Shown in pieces: positions 43,813 to 52,631 of a DNA stretch of 64,000 bases (the first letter of the stretch is position 1; each line of letters starts with the position of its first letter). Made by a program: the position numbers and the translations under genes. A model generated the notes under the pieces. It had not been told where the DNA came from. It saw only the letters and a list, made by a program, of their open reading frames with translations, and made no database searches. Source of the DNA: a bacterium (GTDB taxonomy: Bacteria; AUK180). The DNA lies in contig JAGLWT010000162.1 of assembly GCA_023133295.1 (NCBI GenBank), forward strand, positions 18,457 through 82,456. The letters are read 5' to 3'.

Positions 43813-44611
43813 TCTTTGTTTCCTCCAAAGCCGACCAGATCTCCTTGAAACATCCCCGGGCGTTTTGATTATGAATAAGCTCAAATATCCCTTGAGCTTT
43901 CTTTATATATTTATTGTATTCTCCGGATGCTTCTTCTCGATTCAATATCTTTAGTATTCCCTTGTCCGCATCCTTGGACTTCAGGTCATTGTGTATTTGA
44001 AATGCTATGCCGAAGGCTTTGGCGTACTGCACGGCCAGCTCGACCTCACTCTCCAATTCGGCAATTATATAGGGTATTGAAAATGCGATCTCAAAGAGCT
44101 TTCCGGTCTTGAGGCCATACATCTCATAAAGGTCTTTCAGCTCGGTGAAGCTTCTTTCCATATCGAGATATTGGCCCATCAATAATCCCTTGAATCCCGC
44201 GGCATGATTTACCAGTCCCATTATCCGCCCCGAATACGGAAGGAGCGCAAAAAGTGACATGGCCTCCGTTATCAGCACATCCGAAGCCAGTATCGCCTTA
44301 TACTCACCGAATTGCTTGTGTACGGAGGGCCTGCCGCGTCTGTATTGATCATCGTCAAAAGCCGGCAGGTCATCCTGTATCAATGAATAATTATGTATGA
44401 ATTCAATCGCGAGAGCACCGGGAAAAAGAAGCTGTTCATCAATACCCAGGTCTTCTCCCAGAACGGCCATCATCACTGGCCGCAATCGTTTTCCTCCGGA
44501 CATCAGGGCATATTCAATGATCTCTCCCATTTCTCCGCTGTAACGGGAATGAATGAAATCGATCATCTTCTTTTCGAAAGTTTTTCCGTACTTATCAAGA
44601 TATAGCGTCAT
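43802..44611 (-). CDS. ispA: Polyprenyl (farnesyl/geranylgeranyl) diphosphate synthase
   Basis: 269 residues, a little shorter than the usual 290-300. It adds isopentenyl diphosphate to allylic diphosphates. The motif GGKRLRP (about 34-40) and the first Asp-rich motif DDLPAFDDD are intact, followed by RRGRPSVHK. The second Asp-rich region reads FQIHNDLKSKDADKG where FQIxDDxxD is usual, so its first aspartate is an asparagine. The position between xseB and dxs favours farnesyl diphosphate synthase, but chain length cannot be read with certainty. It overlaps xseB by 4 nt. Confidence 0.9.
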   Translation of the reverse strand: MTLYLDKYGKTFEKKMIDFIHSRYSGEMGEIIEYALMSGGKRLRPVMMAVLGEDLGIDEQLLFPGALAIEFIHNYSLIQDDLPAFDDDQYRRGRPSVHKQFGEYKAILASDVLITEAMSLFALLPYSGRIMGLVNHAAGFKGLLMGQYLDMERSFTELKDLYEMYGLKTGKLFEIAFSIPYIIAELESEVELAVQYAKAFGIAFQIHNDLKSKDADKGILKILNREEASGEYNKYIKKAQGIFELIHNQNARGCFKEIWSALEETKNVT

Positions 44612-44865
44612 TCATCGTCCTCTTGCTGAAAATTCTCCTCGGAATATTCACTTGCCAGGCCCTTCTTTATTAATTTGATCCTGTTCTCGATCTCTGACAG
44701 TTTTTCCCGGGCTATCTTGTTCAGCTCCGCTCCACTGGCGAAGAGTTCGACCGCTTCTTCCAGAGGGAGTTCCTCATCCTCAAGTTTATTGAGTATCTGA
44801 TTGAGCTTTTCAATAAGTTCTTCCAGGGACAGTACACTAACATCATTATCTTCTTTCTTTGGCAT
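44608..44865 (-). CDS. xseB: Exodeoxyribonuclease VII small subunit
   Basis: 85 residues. The conserved XseB core is present (LEELIEKLNQILNKLEDEEL, then LEEAVELFASGAEL), followed by a helical C-terminus. It binds the large subunit and is needed for degradation of single-stranded DNA. It overlaps xseA by 20 nt and ispA by 4 nt. Confidence 0.93.
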   Translation of the reverse strand: MPKKEDNDVSVLSLEELIEKLNQILNKLEDEELPLEEAVELFASGAELNKIAREKLSEIENRIKLIKKGLASEYSEENFQQEDDE

Positions 44866-46261
44866 CTTTTACCTCCAGAGTTAGTTCTCCGCTATGGAGA
44901 ATTGCCTTTAATATTTGCGACCGCTTTACCTGTGAGCTGTTCTTGACAGGTTTTCCGTCAAGATACAAGATCGAGTATCCCCTTTCCAGAATGGATAGCG
45001 GGGATAGCGCGGAAAGACGCTCCCCCAAACGCTCAACAGTTATCAGCTTTCGTCTGAATTGTTCATTCGACTTATTTATCAGTTCCGCACTCGCGGGAAG
45101 CTCTCCCTTGCGCATGTCAAAGATCCGTTGCGCTCTATGTGCCATTCCCTCCATCACCCTTTTCAATTCAGCGCGGTTCTCACCGGTCTTTCTAAGCGAC
45201 AGGGCTTCGCGGAATCTGTTCAGGACCCGTGCAAATTCGCTTTGCTTCAGATAATTCATCCGGTCGGCAAACCCTTCTATCCTGGTGGAAAGCTCCCCTA
45301 CTCTTGTGGAGGCATTCCCCGATCTTATTCTAAGGCCTGAGGCCGCCGCCGTGAAGCTATTGGCCTTCATCCTGCTATTGGCCAATCTCCTGGTCAATAT
45401 CGAATAATTGCTGATAAGGCGCCTTTGTATCTCTTCCCATAGCTGCTTATTATCTGTTGAAAATAGTTCTGCCGCCGCTGTGGGTGTGGCAGCGCGAAGA
45501 TCCGCGGTAAGATCGCTTATACTGAAATCCCTCTCATGTCCTACGGCGGAAACCACAGGCAGTTCCGACGAGAAGATCTTCCTCGCCAATTTCTCATTAT
45601 TGAATACCCAGAGGTCCTCCAGAGATCCGCCGCCTCGAGTGATAACTATCATATCCAGCCCGCCGGAATACTCATTATTGAAGAAATCTATACCGCCCAT
45701 CAATGTCTCCACCGCACGGTCTCCCTGCACCTGTGAGGGATATACGATAATCTCCACCTGGGAACGGTTCTTTCTGACAACGGATATCATATCCTTGATG
45801 GCTGCGCCCGTAGGTGAGGTTATCACTCCAACCCTTTTTATTATCTTGGGAATATCTTTTTTGTGCTCCTGGTCAAAAAGTCCCTCTCTTGAAAGCCGGC
45901 CCTTGATCTCTTCGTAAAGAAGCTTCCATTTACCGCTGCCTTCGAGAGGAATGACCTTTTTAACGACAAGTTGAAAACTTGAGGAATAAGAGTATATATT
46001 CAAACTGCCAAAGAGGATCACACGCGCGCCTTCCTTGAGCCCATTTATCTCCTGGGAACCCTCGCCGATCCACTTGAATGCAACGGCTCTGAGAAGATTC
46101 CGTGATTCATCCTTTATCGAAATGTAAACATGGCCTTCCTTTGAACGCCTGATCTCGGATATCTCACCCTCCACATAGACACGCTCGTAATTTGTCTTAA
46201 AAAAGTGGTTAACTTCCCTGATGAGTTCGCCAACCTGGAATACCCGAGTATCTTTCTGCAT
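44846..46261 (-). CDS. xseA: Exodeoxyribonuclease VII large subunit
   Basis: 471 residues. The N-terminal OB-fold (about 1-105) has the family signature VYVEGEISE and GHVYISIKD. The catalytic region (about 125-330) has the motifs GVITSPTGAAIKDM, TRGGGSLEDLWVFN and SAVGHERDFSISDLTADLRA. A long coiled-coil part follows, then GYSILYLDGKPV near the end. The ATG at 46261 is preceded by GAGAGGA. It is the first gene of its operon, following a 285-bp gap with a hairpin and repeats. Confidence 0.96.
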   Translation of the reverse strand: MQKDTRVFQVGELIREVNHFFKTNYERVYVEGEISEIRRSKEGHVYISIKDESRNLLRAVAFKWIGEGSQEINGLKEGARVILFGSLNIYSYSSSFQLVVKKVIPLEGSGKWKLLYEEIKGRLSREGLFDQEHKKDIPKIIKRVGVITSPTGAAIKDMISVVRKNRSQVEIIVYPSQVQGDRAVETLMGGIDFFNNEYSGGLDMIVITRGGGSLEDLWVFNNEKLARKIFSSELPVVSAVGHERDFSISDLTADLRAATPTAAAELFSTDNKQLWEEIQRRLISNYSILTRRLANSRMKANSFTAAASGLRIRSGNASTRVGELSTRIEGFADRMNYLKQSEFARVLNRFREALSLRKTGENRAELKRVMEGMAHRAQRIFDMRKGELPASAELINKSNEQFRRKLITVERLGERLSALSPLSILERGYSILYLDGKPVKNSSQVKRSQILKAILHSGELTLEVKDAKERR

Positions 46262-46283
46262 TTACATTCCTCTCAAAGCGCTT

Positions 46284-46304
46284 TCAGTCTGCGCCACAGA
46301 CTGA
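46284..46304. other. Perfect hairpin in the xseA leader
   Basis: TCAGTCTG and CAGACTGA form an 8-bp perfect stem with a 5-nt loop, 23 bp upstream of the xseA ATG. No run of T follows on the minus strand, so it is not a typical intrinsic terminator. It abuts the 7-nt array at 46303. Confidence 0.6.
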
Positions 46305-46337
46305 GTACGAAGTACGAGGTGCGAGGTACGAGGTGTG
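46303..46337. repeat. Intergenic 7-nt tandem array (GTACGAG type)
   Basis: Units GAGTACG, AAGTACG, AGGTGCG, AGGTACG, AGGTGTG in the gap upstream of xseA. Confidence 0.8.
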
Positions 46338-46473
46338 GGATTGAGAAAGAAAATGGATTCTTCAGTCGCTATCGCTCTCACAGCACCTTTCCAAGATGCT
46401 GGATAAATTTCAGAATTGCAAATATAATACTTTTCAGTCTCACAATTATTCATTGTTAATTATTCAATCCCCC

Positions 46474-46515
46474 ACTTGTTCCTTGTGCACTTGTCGCTTG
46501 TGCTCTGCGAAGCAT
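46474..46515. repeat. Dispersed 42-bp repeat built of 7-nt units, copy 2
   Basis: ACTTGTT, CCTTGTG, C, ACTTGTC, GCTTGTG then CTCTGCGAAGCAT, matching copy 1 at 35311 at 40 of 42 positions. It is followed by AACCTTGAACTTTTGAAC, which resembles the AACCTTTGAAC after copy 1 and the 8-nt array inside the RHS gene. Confidence 0.8.
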
Positions 46516-46546
46516 AACCTTGAACTTTTGAACAATCTTATTATCC

Positions 46547-48028
46547 TCATTGAATGTGAATCATTTTTTCCTGATCAGCACTGTCTTTAAAACGAAATGC
46601 GATCTTGCGCTTGCTTAAACCGAAGATATAGAAATATTCGGAATTATAGTCCAGAAAAAGAGGAACTTCCGGGGAGAATTGTATACCGTCCACAGTCAAA
46701 AACCCCCTGCGGTAATTGTCAAAGCTCATTTCCCCGAGCTCTTCGAGAACTATGTCCACGGATTTGAAATTGCCTTTTTCCAGAAGATAATTCACATTCA
46801 GACGGGCAAAGCCGCCCTCTTTCCCTGAGACGCTGAGCTTATAAACAGCGACCGGCAGAGAGCTTCTCTGATAGAACATGAAATAGGTACCGTCACCAAG
46901 CCCGAAAATACGCTTCTGCCGGCCGTCATCGTAGATATATATGACAGAGGAGTCCTTCGCCGAATATCTTATCAGGTCCTTGTCTTTCTCATACTCCAGC
47001 TTGAAGAGCTCATTGGTGTCTTTATTCAGCATTATATACTCAGAGTACTCCATAGAATTCGGGAGTGTGACAGAACTCAGAACACTTTTTGCCTGAATGG
47101 GATTCTCGGAAGTAATGTACTTATAATCGGTATCCGCGGCAATGCCGGTGACCTTATAACCTAAGGTCTCCTTCTTTTCCTTCCCATCTTTGCCTGATTT
47201 GAGAAAAATGTCAAGAAATTGATTTTTGCGGTAATTTGTCTCATCCTCACCGGTGACGAACTCCATTCCCCCGTCCCCGCCTTTATCAAAGTAGTGCACA
47301 ACACTTTTGGGCTGTGTTTGCTCATTGTAAATAGAGATATGATCGGTAGTTACATTTAGAAATATCTTCTGCGGCTCCCAAAGTATCCATCCGTGTTCAG
47401 GATGCAGGACAGAGACCAGTGAATGAAAGTAATCACTCGAGATCCCTTCCGTTTCACCCTTATCAAAGAGATATGAAAATACGGATTGCGCGGGGATACC
47501 GCTCAAGCGCAGAAGGTAAACGGTCAGGACGGTATAGCCGTAGCAATCGCCCGATCTGCGGGTAAAAACGAATTCAGGGTCCTCTCCCTCATTGCCGGGA
47601 ACTATCTTGTACTTCACATTTGTATTAAGCCAATCGAAGATCTTGAATACCCTTTCCAGATATGTGTCCTTGTCCGAAAAGATGTTTCGGCTGAAATAGT
47701 CATCTATCTTGGAATAACTTACAGAATTTCGCGCAAATCTCTTGGTTTCCTTTGTGATCAATGATTTCCAATCATTGGAATCTTTGATCGGCTTATATGA
47801 AGATATTACATTTACCGCCAATTTACTGTGATCGATCCTTGAAAATACGGCTTTGTAATTGTAATACTCCAATGTCTCGGGCAGAAGGTCGAAATTACCT
47901 TCAATAGTAATAACCGCCTTTTCGCTTCCGCTTCTTATCTCTCCGGCAGCCGCGGGATCATTTCCCGGAAAGAAGATCGTAGATCCTAATAAAAGAATCA
48001 AGATCAAATTCTTCAGGTCTTTTTTCAC
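46547..48028 (-). CDS. Secreted transglutaminase-like protein
   Basis: 493 residues from a GTG start at 48028 with GAGGAAA upstream. A signal peptide (about 1-28) is followed by a beta region and a transglutaminase-like core at about 130-235. The catalytic cysteine is in RRSGDCYGYTVL, the histidine probably in DYFHSLVSVL, and the acidic residue probably in WILWEPQ, a glutamate where aspartate is usual. The remaining 250 residues are beta-rich and end in a domain I do not recognise. Such proteins act in the periplasm as peptidases or cross-linkers, but the substrate is unknown. The first 71 nt overlap the end of rsmA in another frame. Confidence 0.75.
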   Translation of the reverse strand: MKKDLKNLILILLLGSTIFFPGNDPAAAGEIRSGSEKAVITIEGNFDLLPETLEYYNYKAVFSRIDHSKLAVNVISSYKPIKDSNDWKSLITKETKRFARNSVSYSKIDDYFSRNIFSDKDTYLERVFKIFDWLNTNVKYKIVPGNEGEDPEFVFTRRSGDCYGYTVLTVYLLRLSGIPAQSVFSYLFDKGETEGISSDYFHSLVSVLHPEHGWILWEPQKIFLNVTTDHISIYNEQTQPKSVVHYFDKGGDGGMEFVTGEDETNYRKNQFLDIFLKSGKDGKEKKETLGYKVTGIAADTDYKYITSENPIQAKSVLSSVTLPNSMEYSEYIMLNKDTNELFKLEYEKDKDLIRYSAKDSSVIYIYDDGRQKRIFGLGDGTYFMFYQRSSLPVAVYKLSVSGKEGGFARLNVNYLLEKGNFKSVDIVLEELGEMSFDNYRRGFLTVDGIQFSPEVPLFLDYNSEYFYIFGLSKRKIAFRFKDSADQEKMIHIQ

Positions 48029-48734
48029 AATTTATTTCCTCTTTTTTCAACTTAGCAATTATATCACTTTTGGGTATATTATTAAAATACAGCGCCAAAC
48101 CGTTATACAGTTTTTTCCTTCTCTGACTGAAGAGCGCCTTGATAAATCTGTGGAAATTGTCGTCGACTTTATACTTAATATCATTTCTGAACGAGACAAA
48201 GCACGAATCAACTTTCGGAATGGGAGTGAAGACCGTTTTCGGAACCTTCTGAAAACCGGTAACGGTGAAATTATTCTGGAAAAATACGGATAATGAACCA
48301 TATACACGGCTCCCCGGGGGCGATTTCAGCCGGCTGCCGTATTCATATTGCAGCATCATATGGTATTGCTCGAATTTATCGGACTCACTGATCAGTTTTT
48401 CTATGATAGGCGTGCTGATATAATATGGTACATTCGCGATAAACAAGTATTTGTCATCGGATGGTTCGGGTATACTGAATTTCAGAAAATCCCGGCAAAG
48501 CAAATGAAAGTTCTCAATATCGGAAAAACGGGAATTCAAGCGGGCACAGAGCTCTTTATCCAATTCAATGGAGATGAGATTTCTGCAGTTCTCCAGGAGT
48601 ATTGAGGAAAGTGTGCCCTTTCCCGGACCTATTTCAATGATGTCCCTGTCCTTATAATCGATCTTCTTTACAAGATTGCGTATATAATTAGGGTCATTAA
48701 CGAAATTCTGGCCTCTGAAACTCTTTATCACCAT
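47958..48734 (-). CDS. rsmA: 16S rRNA dimethyladenosine transferase
   Basis: 258 residues. It dimethylates two adjacent adenines near the 3' end of 16S rRNA using S-adenosylmethionine. The N-terminus has the family phrase RGQNFVND, motif I is IEIGPGKGTLSSIL, and the catalytic N-x-P-Y is NVPYYISTPI. The C-terminal domain has the expected ALFSQRRKKL. Known as KsgA as well. Next to pdxA in several bacteria, as here (7-nt overlap). Confidence 0.95.
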   Translation of the reverse strand: MVIKSFRGQNFVNDPNYIRNLVKKIDYKDRDIIEIGPGKGTLSSILLENCRNLISIELDKELCARLNSRFSDIENFHLLCRDFLKFSIPEPSDDKYLFIANVPYYISTPIIEKLISESDKFEQYHMMLQYEYGSRLKSPPGSRVYGSLSVFFQNNFTVTGFQKVPKTVFTPIPKVDSCFVSFRNDIKYKVDDNFHRFIKALFSQRRKKLYNGLALYFNNIPKSDIIAKLKKEEINCEKRPEEFDLDSFIRIYDLLSGK

Positions 48735-50137
48735 ATGATACTGTCCATTCCCCCGTCAAGGATATACTCAAGTGACTCCTCCGAGGCGGAAAAGTCATCA
48801 ACCGTGCTCCATGCCGTGCCGTGCGAAACAGAGACCCGCTTCACATCTATACCCAGAGAAGCCTGAAAGGACTTCTTGAAGTATGAATTCTTGAATAACG
48901 GCAGCAATTGGTCATGATATATCGAAAGGTAGATATCGCGTTCTCCGTCCATGAAAAATGTATCCGGTATCATCGGTCCCGCGGCATCTATCCCTTCTGC
49001 TGCGGCCGCCTCAAGAGCGGGAATGATGATATCCTTTTCCTCATTTCCGATAAGGCCGCCCTCGGATGCATGAGGGTTCAGTCCCAATACGCCGATACGG
49101 CCGTATCCCCGTAATATCCTCAATGCTGCGAGCAGCATGTCCTTGTTTATTGTTTCGCTTACTTGCGCGACAGGAATATGCCTGGTCAGAAGCGCTAATT
49201 TCATACCCGGGGAGAAAAAGGTCATCAATGCGTCATTGCCCCCTGAATAGAATTCGGTCGCGCCCTTCAGTGGAAATCCGGCTAGATTCAGTGATTCCTT
49301 GGAATTGGGAGTATTTACGATAAGGTCAATTTCTCCTGATAGATGCAGCTCAAGCGAACGCTCCAATGTCCGATGCGTCACCTTTCCGCTGTCAGCGGTA
49401 GGGCTGCCGGGTTTGAGTTTCTCATTTTTGCGCATGCCGACATCGATCAAATTCAACTCCCCCGGATAGTATCTTTTAGTATCCTTCACGATATTGATCA
49501 CCGTTTTTGAAAGTTTCTTTGAAAATGACAGGTATTTTTTTCTATAGAACTCCATCACATCATAACTGCCGATGATGAATATCCTCTTCTGCCTGAAGAG
49601 GTCTTTTCTCTTTATAAAAAGCTTCCAGATGATCTGAGGGCCCGCGCCGTTGATATCGCCCGCGGTAACACCGATATTTATCAGGGACCGCGCCTCGACA
49701 GATCTCTTTATCTTCTCTTCTATCTTCAGTATATGCGACGCCTTCCAATAGATCTTTTTACATGAAGGGCAGATCAGAAAGTTCTTTTGTGTTTTGAATA
49801 CATACGGCGGCACGGAATCCTTCACTTGCCCCTTATCCGCCTGCTCGAGCTCGATATTACAGATCGTACATCTGCTGAACGCGGCTTCGTTTATCTCGAT
49901 CATACCCCTTTTTGAAAGAAAATAAAGCTGCGTCTCCAGCCCTTCGAAGGGAATATACAGAAGGTTAGAATGCTCCTCGCGGTATTTGCAGAAATTCGCG
50001 TTCCTGGAGAAAAGGGTAAATTCCTCACTGCCGAGCATCGTCTCCATATCTTCCAGCTTGATAACTTCAGTATCATAGCCCAGCATTCTCAACCACCGCG
50101 CAAGTTTATTCAGGTTCGGGCCTACTTTAAATCTCAC
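48728..50137 (-). CDS. pdxA: Fusion of Mut7-C RNase-like domain and PdxA-like domain, both with altered catalytic residues
   Basis: 469 residues. Residues 1-145 match the Mut7-C layout: KLARWLRMLGYDT at about 11-23, and a zinc ribbon with C90, C93, C123, C126 and the closing KIYWKASH. Residues about 152-469 match PdxA (4-hydroxythreonine-4-phosphate dehydrogenase, vitamin B6 synthesis): GDINGAGPQ, GLNPHASEGG and YHDQLLPLFK. Two metal-ligand histidines are kept (NPHA, YHDQ) but the first, in the family GHTE motif, is alanine (GATE), and the usual SVDHGTA reads SVSHGTA. In the Mut7-C part the acidic residue near the N-terminus is absent and the TRD-like motif is SRN. I know of no well-described protein with this combination. 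It is either an enzyme with shifted chemistry or a non-catalytic one. It overlaps recN by 4 nt. Confidence 0.85.
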   Translation of the reverse strand: MRFKVGPNLNKLARWLRMLGYDTEVIKLEDMETMLGSEEFTLFSRNANFCKYREEHSNLLYIPFEGLETQLYFLSKRGMIEINEAAFSRCTICNIELEQADKGQVKDSVPPYVFKTQKNFLICPSCKKIYWKASHILKIEEKIKRSVEARSLINIGVTAGDINGAGPQIIWKLFIKRKDLFRQKRIFIIGSYDVMEFYRKKYLSFSKKLSKTVINIVKDTKRYYPGELNLIDVGMRKNEKLKPGSPTADSGKVTHRTLERSLELHLSGEIDLIVNTPNSKESLNLAGFPLKGATEFYSGGNDALMTFFSPGMKLALLTRHIPVAQVSETINKDMLLAALRILRGYGRIGVLGLNPHASEGGLIGNEEKDIIIPALEAAAAEGIDAAGPMIPDTFFMDGERDIYLSIYHDQLLPLFKNSYFKKSFQASLGIDVKRVSVSHGTAWSTVDDFSASEESLEYILDGGMDSIIW

Positions 50138-51795
50138 TTCCTTTTTTTACCTAGTAAGTCCCTCGCGACCTTCAAAACATTCATCGAGCTCTCTTCGCCG
50201 CCCAGCATCCTGGCGATCTCGCTTATACGCTCATCATGTGAAAGGTTTTTCATTGTCGAGGTGGCCATACTGTCATCTGTCTCTTTGTCCACCATGAAGT
50301 GTGTATCAGCGAAACGGGCGATCTGATGCAGATGCGTTATCGCGATCACCTGCTTCCCTCCCCCGCTTATTGCCTTGATCTTTTCCCCTACCGCATTGGC
50401 GGTTTCGCCGCCTATTCCCGCATCTATCTCATCAAATACAAGGGTTTCCGTTGAATCATCATTCAGATTCATGCTTTTCAAGACGAGCATTATCCTTGAC
50501 AGCTCACCGCCTGAGGCGATCAGATTCAATTCCATGGGCTTCCTGCCTATCGTGTCCAGCATGAAACATATTTCCTCCATTCCACCCGCGGAAAATGGCT
50601 CATCCTCGCTGTTTGGAATTATCTTCAAGGAAAATTGCGAACCCTTCATCGCCAGCGTATCCAATTCCGAACTTACATGCTCCTCGAATCGTTTCTTGCC
50701 TTTGAGTCGTTTTTGAGTAAGCACTGAACCCGATTTCCGCAGATCCTTTGCCTTCTTTTCCATCTCCTTCTGCTTGGAGGCGATATCCAGCGTGGAACCG
50801 TCGAAAAGAGACAATTTTTCTTCCAGCTCCGAGAAATATTTCAGGATATCGTCCATCGTCTGCCCGTATTTTCTTAAATTCTCCAGAGCGGATAACCGCT
50901 CCTGTACAGCATCAACAGACATATCTTCCTCATTTCCCTCCAGATCATACTCGGTTTCCCTGTATATAGAGGCTATTTTCTCCTTCATTTCCTCGATCTG
51001 GCACAGGTATTCTTTGAATGAATTCTTGAATTGTGAAAGTGAGGACAGGAGCGAAGCGGCATTGTCAAGTTTGGAAAGTATGCTCGCGTCCCCTTCGTAA
51101 AGGGTTTCCCGTAAACTGAACATCGAGCTCTGATACTCCTCCATACCCTTCAGTATCTTTAATTTCTGCTGAAGCCGCTCATACTCACCGGCAAGCGGAG
51201 AAACTCTCTTTATTTCGTCAAATTGAAATTTGATGAAGTCAAACTCCTTATTGATGGACTCCTTCTTTGAAACAAGTATTTCGAGCTCATTTCTTTCTTG
51301 AATATACTCGTAATACAGCTTTTTGTACTTGGAAAGATCGTCGCCAAGCCCCAGAAAATCGTCATATAATTTCAGCTGATTGCTCTCCATTAGAAGGGAT
51401 TGATTCTCATTCTGACTGTGTATGTCCATCAAGGAGGAGCAAATATCATCAAATGTGGCCTTTGTAACAAGTGTATCGTTGATATAATATCTTTCTCTGG
51501 AGCCGGGCCGATGTACCCTGCGTATTATTATCTCGCCTGGGCTGAAGCCGTATTTTTTCATCTTCTCAATGGTATTTCTGTCATTTTCCATTTGAAAAAT
51601 GCCCTCGACCTCTCCGGAATCTTCCTTCAGGAAATTTCTGGCGATACGGGATGAGCCCAGCAGGAATTTCAGCGCGTTTACGAGGATCGTCTTTCCAACT
51701 CCTGTTTCACCGGTAAATACATTCAGGCCGCTTGAAAATTCAAGCTCCGTATCTCTGATCAAAATAAAGTTCTTTACCCTCAGAAGGATCAGCAT
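50134..51795 (-). CDS. recN: DNA repair ATPase RecN
   Basis: 553 residues, SMC-like. Walker A is FTGETGVGKTILVNAL near residue 28, a coiled-coil middle spans about 150-380, the ABC signature is SGGELSRIMLVLK and Walker B is TLVFDEIDAGIGG, followed by ITHLHQIARFAD. It acts in recombinational repair of double-strand breaks. The nadK-recN pairing is known elsewhere; nadK ends 2 nt before this start. Confidence 0.96.
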   Translation of the reverse strand: MLILLRVKNFILIRDTELEFSSGLNVFTGETGVGKTILVNALKFLLGSSRIARNFLKEDSGEVEGIFQMENDRNTIEKMKKYGFSPGEIIIRRVHRPGSRERYYINDTLVTKATFDDICSSLMDIHSQNENQSLLMESNQLKLYDDFLGLGDDLSKYKKLYYEYIQERNELEILVSKKESINKEFDFIKFQFDEIKRVSPLAGEYERLQQKLKILKGMEEYQSSMFSLRETLYEGDASILSKLDNAASLLSSLSQFKNSFKEYLCQIEEMKEKIASIYRETEYDLEGNEEDMSVDAVQERLSALENLRKYGQTMDDILKYFSELEEKLSLFDGSTLDIASKQKEMEKKAKDLRKSGSVLTQKRLKGKKRFEEHVSSELDTLAMKGSQFSLKIIPNSEDEPFSAGGMEEICFMLDTIGRKPMELNLIASGGELSRIMLVLKSMNLNDDSTETLVFDEIDAGIGGETANAVGEKIKAISGGGKQVIAITHLHQIARFADTHFMVDKETDDSMATSTMKNLSHDERISEIARMLGGEESSMNVLKVARDLLGKKRK

Positions 51796-51797
51796 AT

Positions 51798-52631
51798 CTA
51801 CTCCTTGTTAAAAAGTTTTTCCCTCAAAATATCATTTATGTTCTTATCCTTGAAGAGAACAAGATTGCAGGTGGCATCTTTCATGAGGCCTACGTTTATC
51901 TTGTCCCCCGGCTTCATTGAATTCGTCTTGATTCCGTCAATGGTATAGATGATCGGGAAATCATTGCGGTTCACCACTTCAAATGCGTGATCACCGTTGA
52001 AAACGACGGAAGGCTCACAATTAAATTGCGGACTGATCGCCTTATAGACGATGAGGTCCAGCCCCACTTCGACGATCGGGCCACCTGATGAGTAGCAGAT
52101 GGCGGAAGAGCCGGTCGCTGTGGACAATACCAGTCCGCTGGCTCTCAAAGAATGGTAAAAACTCCCGTCAACATGGAGCTCCAGCCTGAGCAGGCGGGTC
52201 TTGCCGTCATTCTCAAATACAATATCGTTAATGGCGAATTGCTGGCCGTCAGCGCCGGTAATGGAGAGGATCGGCAATCGGATGAAGCTGTTCTTGCGGT
52301 CCAATATATTCTTAAGGTCAGCCAGGAATTCCCCCAGCGTAAACGATGAAAGAAAGCCCACATAACCGATGTTTACGAGAACATACTTACCGCCAAGCGC
52401 ACCTGTATCCTGAATCAGCTTCAAAAAGGTCCCGTCACCGCCTACGACAATGACGACATCTTTTCCAGAAACAAGGGCCGCCGGGTCTTCATAGGAAAAT
52501 TCATCCTTGAAATACTTCCTCATCCCTGTGTTCAAAGTGAATCGGAGCTTATTCTCATCCATCTTGACAAAAAGAGCTTCCAGCTGCTTTTTGAACTCTA
52601 TCTTCTCGGGGTTTATGTATATTCCTATCAT
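51798..52631 (-). CDS. nadK: NAD kinase
   Basis: 277 residues. It phosphorylates NAD to NADP. The GGDGTFL motif is at about residues 65-71, the NDI motif is FAINDIVFEND, and the family TGSTAY motif appears as STATGSSAICYSSGGPIV with Ser-Ala-Ile replacing Thr-Ala-Tyr. The motif change is modest and activity is likely. The start overlaps the end of the DUF3857 protein by 4 nt. Confidence 0.93.
   Translation of the reverse strand: MIGIYINPEKIEFKKQLEALFVKMDENKLRFTLNTGMRKYFKDEFSYEDPAALVSGKDVVIVVGGDGTFLKLIQDTGALGGKYVLVNIGYVGFLSSFTLGEFLADLKNILDRKNSFIRLPILSITGADGQQFAINDIVFENDGKTRLLRLELHVDGSFYHSLRASGLVLSTATGSSAICYSSGGPIVEVGLDLIVYKAISPQFNCEPSVVFNGDHAFEVVNRNDFPIIYTIDGIKTNSMKPGDKINVGLMKDATCNLVLFKDKNINDILREKLFNKE

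Noticed and set aside
43813..43884. Longer dxs start at 43884
   Set aside because: It would overlap the polyprenyl synthase by 83 nt and lacks family similarity; the ATG at 43812 has a strong Shine-Dalgarno stretch.
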